From an uncultured Halieaceae bacterium (lineage in GTDB: Bacteria; Pseudomonadota; Gammaproteobacteria; Pseudomonadales; Halieaceae), in assembly GCA_938074045.1 (NCBI GenBank), contig CALJGI010000009.1, forward strand, positions 1-64,000: DNA of 64,000 nt, read 5' to 3'. Position numbers and translations under genes: made by a program. This document shows positions 35,524-45,491 of the stretch, one piece after another; position 1 is the stretch's first letter; each line of letters begins with the position of its first letter. The notes under the pieces were generated by a model. That model had not been told where the DNA came from and did no database searches. It saw only the letters and a list, made by a program, of their open reading frames with translations.

Positions 35524-37299
35524 TTAGAGTGGCCAGAAGAATAAAATTGCCGGCACCGAAATCAGGACCACCAATATTTCCAATGGTAATCCCATACGCC
35601 AATAGTCGCTAAAGCGATAGCCGCCCGGCCCCATTATGATCGTATTATTTTTGTGTCCGATCGGCGTCAAGAAGGCGCAAGAAGCTGCCACAGCCACACC
35701 CATTAGAAAGGGGTCTGGATCCACGCCTATCGCAGCAGCAACATCGAGACCAATGGGTGCGGCGATCAGTGCAGTAGCGACATTATTTAGAAAATCTGAT
35801 AACGTCATCGTGACCATAATCAACACCATAAGAATTGCCCAGGGCGGCCAGCCTTGGGTCTGAGAGACAATTAGCTCTGCAATCAGACGGGTACCGCCTG
35901 AGTTTTCCAGTGCGATTCCTAGCGGTATCAATGATGCCAGTAGAACGATTATTTTCCACTCGACGCTTTCATAAACCTCCCTGCCGGAGACTATGTTTAA
36001 TGCGGCAAATGCAATCACGCAGCCCGCAAGTGCTATAGGCAAATACACCAAGCCCGCTACCGAGAGCGCAATCGCGCCGATAAACAGTCCTATCGCCAAC
36101 ACGGCTTTATTCCGTTGAATAACAACATGATCACCGCCCGCCAGGGGTAAAACACCGAGCCAACTGCTCACCTCGCTCAACCGTTCTTTGGGCCCAAGAA
36201 GTAACAGGACATCACCTGGCTGAATAGTTAATCTCCGAACACGATCACGAAACCGTTTGCCCTGCCTAGATACTCCCAGCAAAGTAATGCCATGACGCGT
36301 AAGGAGGCGCAGCCCATCGCTGGTTCGACCTGCCACCCTCGCGCCATCTGGCACAATTGCCTCGGACAATTTTAGTGATCCACTACTTAAGCCGCTTTCG
36401 TGCTTATCCTTTCCGATAAAATCAAGCTGGGCTGCACCAAGAAATGCCTCGATCGACTTGGGATCGCCTTCAAGGACTATATGGTCCCCCGTGCGAATTT
36501 CTTCGCTGCGTGCAAATCCTGGCAAGCGTTTGCCTCGACGAATAAGACCCAGTACCGAAATATCGTGTTGCTCGGCAAGCGGTTGCAGTTCCTTAACTTT
36601 TAACCCACTTGAAGTAGACTCCTCAGACACCTCAGCCTCCGCAACATATAGACCTGTATCGTCATCTCCATGTATGTTGCCTGGTCGCTCGCGGTTAGGA
36701 ATTAAACGCCAGCCGATAGTAGCCACAAATAGAATCCCGATAACTGCCACACATAGACCCACGGGCGCGAAGTCGAAGATACCAAAACTCTCACCCAGGG
36801 CCCGCTCGCGATACTGCGCAATAACGATATTAGGGGGTGTCCCTATCAGGGTAATCATACCCCCGAGGATGGTCGCGAATGAAAGAGGCATGAGGCTCAG
36901 AGTCGCTGCTCGTTTGGCCTTGTCAGCGGCTTCGATGTCTAACGACATAAGTAGCGCGAGAGCAGCTACATTGTTGATTACCGCCGAGAGCGCTGCACCA
37001 ATGACAGACATAATGCCAATATGGAGGGGTAGAGGACGATTAACAGAAAGCACAATCCCCGAGATCATTTCAACCGCCCCGGCATTCAAGAGACCACGAG
37101 AAACGATCAGGACCAGAGCAATAATTACCACCGCCGGATGGCCAAAGCCAGAAAAGGCTTCATCTGGGCTGACAAAGCCACCGATCACGGCAATCACAAG
37201 AGCGCCAAAAGCAACCAGGTCATACCGTATTTTGCCCCATATCAACAGAGCGAATACGAAACCGAACAAGCTAAACAGGTAAATTTGATCGTTAGTCAT
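35524..37299 (-). CDS. SLC13/DASS-type permease with two RCK_C (TrkA-C) domains
   Basis: About 591 residues from ATG 37299 (TTG 37308 also possible). Two halves of membrane helices contain the SLC13 loop motifs NNVAALALL and NNVATALIAAPIG. Two TrkA-C-like ligand-binding domains lie between them (about 205-370). Such proteins import sulfate, dicarboxylates or other anions with sodium and are gated by the RCK domains. The neighbouring genes do not indicate the substrate. Confidence 0.88.
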   Translation of the reverse strand: MTNDQIYLFSLFGFVFALLIWGKIRYDLVAFGALVIAVIGGFVSPDEAFSGFGHPAVVIIALVLIVSRGLLNAGAVEMISGIVLSVNRPLPLHIGIMSVIGAALSAVINNVAALALLMSLDIEAADKAKRAATLSLMPLSFATILGGMITLIGTPPNIVIAQYRERALGESFGIFDFAPVGLCVAVIGILFVATIGWRLIPNRERPGNIHGDDDTGLYVAEAEVSEESTSSGLKVKELQPLAEQHDISVLGLIRRGKRLPGFARSEEIRTGDHIVLEGDPKSIEAFLGAAQLDFIGKDKHESGLSSGSLKLSEAIVPDGARVAGRTSDGLRLLTRHGITLLGVSRQGKRFRDRVRRLTIQPGDVLLLLGPKERLSEVSSWLGVLPLAGGDHVVIQRNKAVLAIGLFIGAIALSVAGLVYLPIALAGCVIAFAALNIVSGREVYESVEWKIIVLLASLIPLGIALENSGGTRLIAELIVSQTQGWPPWAILMVLIMVTMTLSDFLNNVATALIAAPIGLDVAAAIGVDPDPFLMGVAVAASCAFLTPIGHKNNTIIMGPGGYRFSDYWRMGLPLEILVVLISVPAILFFWPL

Positions 37300-37308
37300 G
37301 TGTAGCAA

Positions 37309-37779
37309 TATGATCGTAAATCATTCGCTCTGCAAGCAGGCATAACACTCAGAGGTACTGACACGCAAAATCCACCCCCTATACATTTAGCTCACAGCTG
37401 GCCGACCTGCCGATGTAGATGATCGATATTACCGGAGGTGAATAAATTTCTCGCAATGGAGGCTCTGGCATCACGAGATATGATCTTCTAATCATTAAAA
37501 AGATCGTCCTGGATCCCGATGTAGAGGCGGATCTCTGGGTGATGGAAGCCGACCCGAAAAGAATGCGCACTTAGTCAACCTGGTCGCTTACCAATCTTGA
37601 GGAGACCAAGTGCCTGGAGGTCAATATTGACATTATTTTGGACAGGTATGCCCTAGCTGCTTTGCAGCCAACGTATGCGACACCCTCTGGAGATGGCGTC
37701 TGGAAAGAGATGTAGCGCTTATATACCTCGCCCAGTTCTATCTTTTTGAGTCCGATTATCTTGGCACTTCCCTTTCCGT
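37309..37779. other. Intergenic region, no intact gene
   Basis: About 470 bases beyond the DUF1329 operon end. On the plus strand a short frame (about 37490-37573) encodes [20 protein letters not shown] and may be a scrap of a lost gene; its upstream codons contain stops. No terminator is obvious. Confidence 0.3.
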
Positions 37780-39162
37780 CTATCTACGTCCTAGCTTGCG
37801 CACGTTGGTTGGTGTGTAATAGGCAGGTCCCTTGGCGGGAACCATGTAATCCAGCGGATCGCCGTCATTAACTAATCGTATAGTGATGTAGCCACCCGCC
37901 CTAAGCTCGTGAAACATCATGGCCCGATTAACGTAGCCTTTTACGTTGAATTCATATATTGAATTGATCAACACGAACTTCCATAGTTCTCCGCGGCCAT
38001 CATAGTTCTCAGTCATCACTATATTCCAGCTGTCCTCTTCAATATAGAAGCGTCGTTTACCGTAAATATGACGACTACCCTCGCGGAGATTGGCCTCTAC
38101 CACCCACACCCGCCGCTTTTCGTAACGCAAGTAGTCCGGATTGGCGTGATAAGGCGTCAGTAATTCATCATAGTTGAGCCCGGGTTTGTCAAACTGGTAA
38201 TTGTGAAAAGGTACATAAAGTTCCTGCTTACCGAGCAGGGTCCAGTTAAATCGGTCCATCGCGCCGTTAAAGCCCAGTGTGTCGTCCACTGTTATAAATC
38301 CCCCGGGGCCATCCGGAGTGTCGTAGCCTACTGTGGGTGCTCTCCGCACACGCCGGGAACCAGGTAGGTAGCGCCAAGCCTCGCGCGCGTTGGTTACGTA
38401 GTCATAGGGTTCGAAAATAGAGGTTATTGTGCCTTTGTCTCTGACCGGTGCGTGTACGGTAGTCAGCACATGTGCGGCCCAAATGCCCAATTGATCTTCT
38501 TCCATACCGATGCTGTTATTTGGGTTGGCGTAGGGGTATTCAGACATGATGGTGGAACTTCTAACCGAACGAGATCCATTGCTGAACACAGCAATATCGG
38601 AGTAAGTGCCAGCCAAGGTGTAGTTAGGACCACTGGTCCTGGAATTCCAGATCACCTCCGCACCTGATTTTGGAATAGGAAAAGCAACTGATCCGGTGAA
38701 GCCACGAATACCATCTTCACCGTTATACAACTCGGCGTTTAACGCGTTATAGCGTAGTTTCTGGTAAAAGACCTCAGAGTATTGACCTTCCCGGTGAGTT
38801 GGATAGATATGCATCTGAAAACTATCCGGATATGTGCTAAACATAGCCTGTTGCCCCGGGCTGAGTTGGTCCCGGTACTGATCAAGATTGCTGGAATCAA
38901 TAGTATGAACAATCGGATCCCCGGAGTATGGATCGGGATATGGGCTGCCAGGGCCCTGGTAAGCAAGACCCGCGGGTAGTCCATACATCTTTCCCCCGTA
39001 ACCAGGGATTGATCCATCGGAATTAGCGGACGGGTCTGCTCCTATGGCAGTCAGACTTCTACCAAGTTCTAGTGCTTCGGATTCATCGACCTTGGCCGAC
39101 AATGGACTGGTCGACACTGCTGTCAGAACAAGTAACAAACTGAGAAGCGTGTGTCTCCACAT
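37780..39162 (-). CDS. DUF1329 envelope protein
   Basis: 460 residues with a cleavable signal peptide (about 1-23). It belongs to the DUF1329 family, with a LolA/LolB-like beta fold suggested for it. Recognisable segments are DGSIPGYGGK, YPYANPNNS and ENYDGRGELWK. Last gene of a four-gene leftward operon (YCF48, RND, DUF1302, DUF1329), starting 14 bases after DUF1302, with GAGG ahead of the ATG. In other proteobacteria DUF1329 and DUF1302 occur together beside RND proteins. A periplasmic lipid or hydrophobic-compound carrier is inference. Confidence 0.87.
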   Translation of the reverse strand: MWRHTLLSLLLVLTAVSTSPLSAKVDESEALELGRSLTAIGADPSANSDGSIPGYGGKMYGLPAGLAYQGPGSPYPDPYSGDPIVHTIDSSNLDQYRDQLSPGQQAMFSTYPDSFQMHIYPTHREGQYSEVFYQKLRYNALNAELYNGEDGIRGFTGSVAFPIPKSGAEVIWNSRTSGPNYTLAGTYSDIAVFSNGSRSVRSSTIMSEYPYANPNNSIGMEEDQLGIWAAHVLTTVHAPVRDKGTITSIFEPYDYVTNAREAWRYLPGSRRVRRAPTVGYDTPDGPGGFITVDDTLGFNGAMDRFNWTLLGKQELYVPFHNYQFDKPGLNYDELLTPYHANPDYLRYEKRRVWVVEANLREGSRHIYGKRRFYIEEDSWNIVMTENYDGRGELWKFVLINSIYEFNVKGYVNRAMMFHELRAGGYITIRLVNDGDPLDYMVPAKGPAYYTPTNVRKLGRR

Positions 39163-39176
39163 AACAGATACCTCGT

Positions 39177-40823
39177 TCAGAAACTATATTTAATGGTTAG
39201 TGCCAGATGGTCGCGATCTTGCAGAAGATTGGCGTCGCCACCACCGAAATAGAGAGAGTAGGCCAAGTTCGCACTGAAATTATTCAGATAGGTACCAGTG
39301 ATACCCAGGCTTACTACCTTTGATCCCTGGTAGACCTGCAGCTCGCGCACTGTGCCCGCGACGTCATGTTTGATGTACACAGGTATCTTTACGTCCCAAC
39401 CCTGGAGGGCATTGTAATAGTTGAATTCGCTTAGCAGAGAATAGCCCCAGGCGCTGTTATCGGCTCGCAACGCGCTGGCTTTTTCACTGGTAACTTGAGC
39501 GTAGAAACCTTCAAAAATAAGGTTGGTATCGTCAGCAAGAAAAGTTGGTCCAAAAACGTGCGAACCGCCTATTTGAAACTTCAACAGACTTTCACGTTGC
39601 GGATCTCCTGTCGCATTGACCATGGGTGTGCCGTCAAGGAATGAAAGTTCACCCTGCACATTCGTCTCGCCGATAACTGTCGTGAAACTGGCGGCTGTTG
39701 CCTTAATATTTTCATAGTATCGTAGCTTGTAACTTGTCGGCACAGGTTGTGGTGAGCCTGGAACAGTAATGTAATCCAGCACAAAAGATGGCTTTTTGTC
39801 ATGGCTTTGAACATGAAAAAAGCCCAGATCCCAATTCCCTGCGGTCAGAAAGTGAAGTCCCACTCCCCACTGACCGCTGTCTTTGGCATCATCGTCGGAT
39901 GTTCTGGGAATGCCCCGAAGGTGGTATTCATTGCCGCGTATGTTCTCCGGTACTAAAGAGCTATTAGGCGTGGGAATGATAAAGGCATTGGCACCAGGAC
40001 CAACCTGGTCCTCGGTCGCAAAATAGCTACCCACACCGTTGAGATCATGACCTATCCATTCGTATTGATAATAGGTTTCCATGGTGAGGTTTGAAGTCAA
40101 ATCCCCTTGTGCGAAAATGGCACCGGTGGGCAACATGATCTCTTTGATCTCAACCCCCGGTATATTGGCTACTGCGGCGTCAACGCGGTTCTGGATACTG
40201 TTTATACCTTGGTAAAAAGTTGATTCGCCCCAGTTGATGACCTGCCGCCCAATACGTAAATCTAGCAGGCGCTCTCCCGGCAATTCCCAAGTTGTATAGA
40301 CGAAAGCATCAAGTATTTCCAACCTGGAACCCTGCGCATCTCTGGCTCGGCCAGGGTATTGACCAAGTCGCGTTTCGCCGCCATAAAGTGTTCCACTGTT
40401 GTATGTAGGCAAATCTTTTGTATTTAGATCGTTGTTTTTTTCCTGGTAAATCTGGTCGTAAAAAGCTTTGCCCCGTAGAAAAATACCGTAGTTTTTCCAG
40501 TTCGCGTCCACATCGAATAAAAAGGTCAGCCGATGGGAAACCAATCCAGTATCAAAACTGTTATTCCCATCATTACCGTTAATAATGACTGTCTGCGCCT
40601 CACTGTAGGTCGCATCTGTGAGGGGAAGAAAGGGTTCAAGCTGCAAGGCCTGGACAAAGCCCCTGCCGGAAATAGAGGGATCGCGATCCTCCATCCGCCA
40701 CTGGGCACCCCAGGTAATCGTGGAATCAACAGCGACTGTGATGCCTTTGTCAAAGTTATAGTCCAAAGCCTGACTGTGAATCGGCTGCAAAAAAAGCAGT
40801 ATCCAAAAGTATTGTCGCATCAT
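39177..40823 (-). CDS. DUF1302 outer-membrane beta-barrel-like protein
   Basis: 548 residues with a signal peptide and many alternating amphipathic strands, ending in F as an outer-membrane barrel does. DUF1302 features include VAVDSTITWGAQWRMEDRD near the start and RIGRQVINWGEST. Its ATG overlaps the stop of the RND gene by 4 bases. It probably forms the outer-membrane channel or receptor of the four-gene system. Confidence 0.87.
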   Translation of the reverse strand: MMRQYFWILLFLQPIHSQALDYNFDKGITVAVDSTITWGAQWRMEDRDPSISGRGFVQALQLEPFLPLTDATYSEAQTVIINGNDGNNSFDTGLVSHRLTFLFDVDANWKNYGIFLRGKAFYDQIYQEKNNDLNTKDLPTYNSGTLYGGETRLGQYPGRARDAQGSRLEILDAFVYTTWELPGERLLDLRIGRQVINWGESTFYQGINSIQNRVDAAVANIPGVEIKEIMLPTGAIFAQGDLTSNLTMETYYQYEWIGHDLNGVGSYFATEDQVGPGANAFIIPTPNSSLVPENIRGNEYHLRGIPRTSDDDAKDSGQWGVGLHFLTAGNWDLGFFHVQSHDKKPSFVLDYITVPGSPQPVPTSYKLRYYENIKATAASFTTVIGETNVQGELSFLDGTPMVNATGDPQRESLLKFQIGGSHVFGPTFLADDTNLIFEGFYAQVTSEKASALRADNSAWGYSLLSEFNYYNALQGWDVKIPVYIKHDVAGTVRELQVYQGSKVVSLGITGTYLNNFSANLAYSLYFGGGDANLLQDRDHLALTIKYSF

Positions 40824-43165
40824 CTGGCAACCTCACGTGGAAGCAGGTAATAGGATAGGGCTGGCAACAGAGTGAGAGCACCAACCATGTTCAACACGAA
40901 CATGAAGGTCAGTAGTTTTCCCATATCCGCCTGGAATTTGATGGGTGAAAAAATCCAGGTCGCAACGCCAATGGCCAGGGTTATACCAGTAAACGCGACG
41001 GGTTTTCCGGTGGAGTACAGTGTGCGACGAAAGGCCTCACTCAATGAAAAATCATCATTTAGAAACGCGTTCATCCGGGAGTACATGTAAATACCATAGT
41101 CAACACCGACGCCCACTCCCAGCGCTATTACCGGCAATGTTGCAACTTTTACACCGATATCAAGATAGGTCATTAGCGCCTGACACAGAATAGAGGTAAG
41201 CGCGAGAGGAAGCAGTATGCAAAACACAGCTCGTAGTGATCCAAAGCTGATAAATACCAATAGTGCTACTACACCATAGACGAGGTACAACATTTTCAGC
41301 CTGGAGTTCTCAATTTCCTGGTTAATAGCGGCCTCAATGCCAGCACTACCTGCAGCGGGGACAAAGCGAATCGCTTCGCTATTATGATCCTCCGCAAAAT
41401 CTTCGACCATCGATAAAACCGATTTCAGAGTGTCTGCTCTATGATCAGACAGAAAAGCTACAACGGGCGACAGGCTGCAGTCAGCATTAATTAACTGCTC
41501 CGGCATTTGATTGAATGTGGAATTCAGAGCCAGCTGATTGCGGGTGATGGTGGACCATTTCAGGCTACCTTCGTTATAGCCGCTGAGCACCAGTTTTGAA
41601 ACGCTGCTCGAGGCCATGGCTGATTCCACACCAGGCTGATTCTCCAATTGCCAAATAAAGTCATCGATCAACGCCACGTTGGCATATTCAACGCACGCTT
41701 CCACTGCAGTTTCGACCATAATCACCAGCACATCAGAACTGGTTGCATACTGTTGATTGATGTAGGCGCTATCGCGATTGTAGCGTGAATCGGGGTGAAG
41801 CTCAGGCGCACCCGCATCCAGATCTCCAATCTGGATATCTTGCCCGTAATAAAGGCCACCGACAGCCAGGACTAAAGCGACAGCAAGCATTTTTGGTGCT
41901 CCTGAACTCGTCGCTGTTCTAGCCAGTACCTCCCAGTACTTTTGCCGTTGTTGCGGACCGGCACGCATTCGGGCAACGCTATGTTCCGGCAATATCAAAT
42001 AGGACATGACGATGGGTAATAACACCAGATTAGTGAGAATGATAATCGCCACGCCCACACTGGCTGCCACTCCCAGATCGCGGATCACTTGAATAGGGAT
42101 TAACCACATAGTGATGAACCCTGCCGCATCTGATACCAGAGCGGTTATACCAGGTATGTATAAACTACGGAAAGCCATACGCGTTGCCTGCAGTGGCGTA
42201 ACTCCCGGTAGACTTTTCAAGGCAATCGCGTTAACCACCTGTACACCATGACTGATGCCAATAGCGAATACGAGGAAGGGAATCAATACCGAATACGCAT
42301 TCAGACCAAAACCAAGCAGATGTAACAAACCCAATTGCCAGATCACGGCGATGAGTGAACAGCATGCCGCGATCACTGTTGCTCGTGCACTACGGGAATA
42401 CAGGTACAACAAAATAGCTGTGATTAGCAGCGTGATAACTGCAAACAATAAGATCGCCCGAATACCATCCAGAAGATCACCGACCATTTTGGCAAAACCT
42501 ACTATACGGATCGTGATCTGGTCGCTCTGATATTTACTGCGGATATCCTTTTCCAATTGTCTGGAAAATGACCAGTAATCGAGCACTTCGCCTGTGCGTG
42601 GATTGAAATCAAACAGTGGGGCTTCGACAATCGAGGAACGAAAATCGTCGCCAACCAACCGACCTAGCTCTCCTGAGCGCAATATATTTGCGCGCAAACT
42701 CTCCATCGCCTTGACGCTGCCATCGTAGTTTGCATCTATGAGTTTGTCGCCCTCGAAACCTTCCTCGGTGACTTCGGTCCATCTTACGTTTGGAGTCCAC
42801 AAGGAGCGCATTCTGTTTCGATCAACTCCGGGCAGATAAAAAAGCTCGTCAGTAATAAGGCGCACGGTCTCCATATATACTGGATCAAAAATGTCACCCT
42901 CTCTGGCTTGAACTACTATTTGGATGGTTGTTCCAGCGGCACCTAGATCTGCAATGTGATGCATCATTGCCTTAATATAACGGTGTTGTTGTGGAATCAT
43001 CTTTTCAAAGCTGGCATCGGGTGCCAGCTTTGATGCCTGCCAACTCAACGCAATCGTCAGTACGACGAAAAAGCAAAGCCACAGCCGACGGTGTGCGAAT
43101 ACCAGACTCTCAATCAATGGGATCTCCTGCCCCCATTGATAGGTGGCTAATGGAGGCTCTTTCAC
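40820..43165 (-). CDS. RND/MMPL-type transporter, SSD family
   Basis: 781 residues with the RND plan: one N-terminal helix, a large periplasmic loop (about 50-240), five helices, a second loop and a final five helices. TM4-like GVGVDYGIYMYSRM near residue 690 carries the Asp used in proton coupling. It is shorter than tripartite AcrB pumps (about 1040 residues) and resembles hopanoid, wax-ester or other lipid exporters. Start is GTG at 43165, overlapping the YCF48 stop. It is the likely energy-using core of the operon. Confidence 0.88.
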   Translation of the reverse strand: MKEPPLATYQWGQEIPLIESLVFAHRRLWLCFFVVLTIALSWQASKLAPDASFEKMIPQQHRYIKAMMHHIADLGAAGTTIQIVVQAREGDIFDPVYMETVRLITDELFYLPGVDRNRMRSLWTPNVRWTEVTEEGFEGDKLIDANYDGSVKAMESLRANILRSGELGRLVGDDFRSSIVEAPLFDFNPRTGEVLDYWSFSRQLEKDIRSKYQSDQITIRIVGFAKMVGDLLDGIRAILLFAVITLLITAILLYLYSRSARATVIAACCSLIAVIWQLGLLHLLGFGLNAYSVLIPFLVFAIGISHGVQVVNAIALKSLPGVTPLQATRMAFRSLYIPGITALVSDAAGFITMWLIPIQVIRDLGVAASVGVAIIILTNLVLLPIVMSYLILPEHSVARMRAGPQQRQKYWEVLARTATSSGAPKMLAVALVLAVGGLYYGQDIQIGDLDAGAPELHPDSRYNRDSAYINQQYATSSDVLVIMVETAVEACVEYANVALIDDFIWQLENQPGVESAMASSSVSKLVLSGYNEGSLKWSTITRNQLALNSTFNQMPEQLINADCSLSPVVAFLSDHRADTLKSVLSMVEDFAEDHNSEAIRFVPAAGSAGIEAAINQEIENSRLKMLYLVYGVVALLVFISFGSLRAVFCILLPLALTSILCQALMTYLDIGVKVATLPVIALGVGVGVDYGIYMYSRMNAFLNDDFSLSEAFRRTLYSTGKPVAFTGITLAIGVATWIFSPIKFQADMGKLLTFMFVLNMVGALTLLPALSYYLLPREVAR

Positions 43166-44313
43166 TCCTGGGTTCCAGGTAGCGTAATAATATTTACGCC
43201 CTGCTGTCCTACCAGGATAGCGCTGCCATCAATAGCTGTGACGCTGCTGATATGCGATTGTTGTGTCAGGGAGAGCGTAGTGAAGGTCTGTCCTGCGTCA
43301 TTGCTATGCAACAAGGTACCGACTGCCCCTGCCAGCAATACAGATTGCGAATTGACAAAGTATCCACCAGCTATGGTGCGGGTCGTGTCAACCGCAACTA
43401 TGTGCCAGTTTTCACCCCCATCGAGGCTGCGAAATATATTGCCGCGCAGACCAAATACCAACAAAGTATCTGTTGCTGGCTGATGAATAATTCCGAACCA
43501 TGATCCTTCATAGGGACTATCCAATGCATGCCAGGTGACGCCGGCGTCAAGTGAACGCCACAGCAAGCCACCCTCTGCAGCAATCCACAATCTACCGTCA
43601 GTGCTTCCTGTAATGGCGTTCAAGTGGTTCTCATCTGGATTTTCGATGGCGTCAGAGCCAGACTGCCAGTTGAGTCCTCCATTAACAGTTTGCAACAAGG
43701 TGTTAAAAGCGCCCACCGCGAAGCCTCTGCATTCGTCTATGAAAAACACGTCCAAGAGTGGCGGCGTATGCACTGCTTCAGCTATTGTTGTCTTTGCATC
43801 GAGTTCATCGAGATCAAGTTCAGCCAACCCTTCCAGCAGTATTTCACGTTCCCGTATGTTTTCAGCTGTGAGTAGGTTCTTCTCCATTTCGGTTCGATAC
43901 ACAGCAAGCTCCTCCAAACGATTACGGTTGAGCAAATATTGTTCAGCCAGACCATCTCGTTGCAGCAACCAATGTTCTCCACCATCTTCACTGACCAGAA
44001 TCACACCGTCATGTCCAACTGCCCAGCCTTGCTTAGTACCGGGAAAGTGAACTGCTGTTAGCATCTGCCGCGTTGGGACCTCAGCCTGTGTCCAGCTTCC
44101 GCCGAGATCATCGCTGAAAAGAACGTGTCCCTTCTCACCTACGGCCAATAGTCGTCCGCCTGCGACAGTGACATCGAGCAATAGTGATTTCGGTGCCAGC
44201 GGCATGATCAAAGCGCTTTCAGACCAAGCAGTCATAGAAAACATTATGATTGCATGCCAAAGCACACACCTCTGGCGCTTTCGTGCTGCCAAGCCCAATT
44301 TACTAATGCGCAC
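43162..44313 (-). CDS. YCF48-like beta-propeller protein
   Basis: 383 residues, a signal-like N-terminus and repeated BNR/Asp-box units (SDDLGGSWTQ, SEDGGEHW, SLDAGVTW, SLDGGENW, SNDAGQTF), forming a seven-bladed propeller like the photosystem II assembly factor YCF48. There is no photosynthesis gene here. First gene of the RND-DUF1302-DUF1329 operon; start GTG at 44313. A likely role is assembly or substrate presentation in the periplasm for the RND protein. Confidence 0.86.
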   Translation of the reverse strand: MRISKLGLAARKRQRCVLWHAIIMFSMTAWSESALIMPLAPKSLLLDVTVAGGRLLAVGEKGHVLFSDDLGGSWTQAEVPTRQMLTAVHFPGTKQGWAVGHDGVILVSEDGGEHWLLQRDGLAEQYLLNRNRLEELAVYRTEMEKNLLTAENIREREILLEGLAELDLDELDAKTTIAEAVHTPPLLDVFFIDECRGFAVGAFNTLLQTVNGGLNWQSGSDAIENPDENHLNAITGSTDGRLWIAAEGGLLWRSLDAGVTWHALDSPYEGSWFGIIHQPATDTLLVFGLRGNIFRSLDGGENWHIVAVDTTRTIAGGYFVNSQSVLLAGAVGTLLHSNDAGQTFTTLSLTQQSHISSVTAIDGSAILVGQQGVNIITLPGTQE

Positions 44314-44751
44314 ACCCTACCCCACTACTCACTATGCGTATATTCTCCGCTATTTTCAGTCTTTATCATGTTGATGCGCATCAACTCTTAGTCGATTTAA
44401 ACCAAGCCTCGATTGTTCATAAAGCTTCTGAGAAGTTACGAAGTGCGTGTCGGCGCATAAAGAAAGCTTGAGCTTGGTGCCACAACCCGACATGAGACTG
44501 ACAAGCCCCCCTCTGATCTGCTCACTCGAATCAAAACCGGATTATAACGCCTTGAAAAAACGGGTCATTGCACGGATCAGCGTTGAACGAGCCAGGCTGG
44601 GCTGGCCAACAGCAGAGTTCTAACTTCACCAATATATACCGCCGGGGTACACATTTGTCTGATTGGTGGGGTCTATTGAGAGTAACGGACCGGCCAGTAG
44701 CCGGTGCAATGCGGTGCGCAATTCTCCAAACAACTAAGGAAAATCGACTCT
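44314..44751. other. Intergenic region with divergent promoters
   Basis: 438 bases between the YCF48 operon (leftward) and the SDR gene (rightward). It must hold both promoters, though no consensus boxes stood out. No gene, RNA or strong hairpin was found. Confidence 0.35.
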
Positions 44752-45389
44752 ATGAAACCCACTATTTTAGGTTCTACCGGGAGACTGGGTAAAGAATGTC
44801 TGCAACAATGCCTGGAAGTAGACCATGAGGTGACCGTTCTGGTGCGCAATCCAAATAAACTGCCTGACCATACCCGGGATCTGATTACCATTGTCCAGGG
44901 TGATGCGCTTCTATTTGAAGATGTATTAACTTCCATGCCGCACGGTACCGACGCAATTTTATTTACTATTGGCATGGATGAAAAAACCTCGCCCCGGGAT
45001 CTTTGTACCGACGTCACCAGACACACCCTCGTTGCGATGAGAAAGAACAATATGCCCAGACTGGTCTGGTGCGGTGGCGGTAGTAATATAGTTGAGGAAG
45101 ACGTGATTACCTTTGGCGCAAGATTTATGCGCTGGTACGCCAAGATTTTTCTCAAGCATCGAGATACCGGCAAGGAGCATCAGCTCCTGCTATCGGACCA
45201 AAAAAAGACTTGTGCTGGCTTGGATTACGCCCGCTACAAATGAATCAGGGCACAAAAGCAGAAGAATACCGTTTAGGTTTTAACGCTTATAATGCCTTGT
45301 CAAAGATTACATTCGCTGACTGCGCTCACGCTATGCTACACATGCTATCCGAAGACACATGGGTCGGTAAGGCGCTAATCGTTCAGTAA
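44752..45389 (+). CDS. NAD(P)-binding SDR-like protein with -1 frame change
   Basis: About 212 residues if read through a -1 shift; the zero frame stops at 45243 after 163 residues. The N-terminus has a Rossmann loop ILGSTGRLGKEC, typical of atypical NmrA/SDR-a5 proteins. The -1 frame continues family-like sequence (RPLQMNQG, then ADCAHAMLHMLSED) to a stop at 45387-45389. The change occurs exactly at A AAA AAG (45201-45207), correctly phased for -1 slippage as in dnaX. A small GGAGC/GCTCC hairpin (45173-45188) lies just upstream. It could be programmed, a pseudogene, or a base-call error in a 7-A run. Confidence 0.7.
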
Positions 45390-45491
45390 TGACATAGATA
45401 ACTGTGACCAGGGTGGTAGGTCGTTGTCGTAACTTAAGGCTATGTCATGGAGTGCCATCTCTCCCGACACCCAATCAAAACTTCTTATACT

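Noticed and set aside
36458..37282. 274-codon plus-strand frame
   Set aside because: Antisense to the SLC13 permease gene, composition is low-complexity Arg/Thr/Pro.
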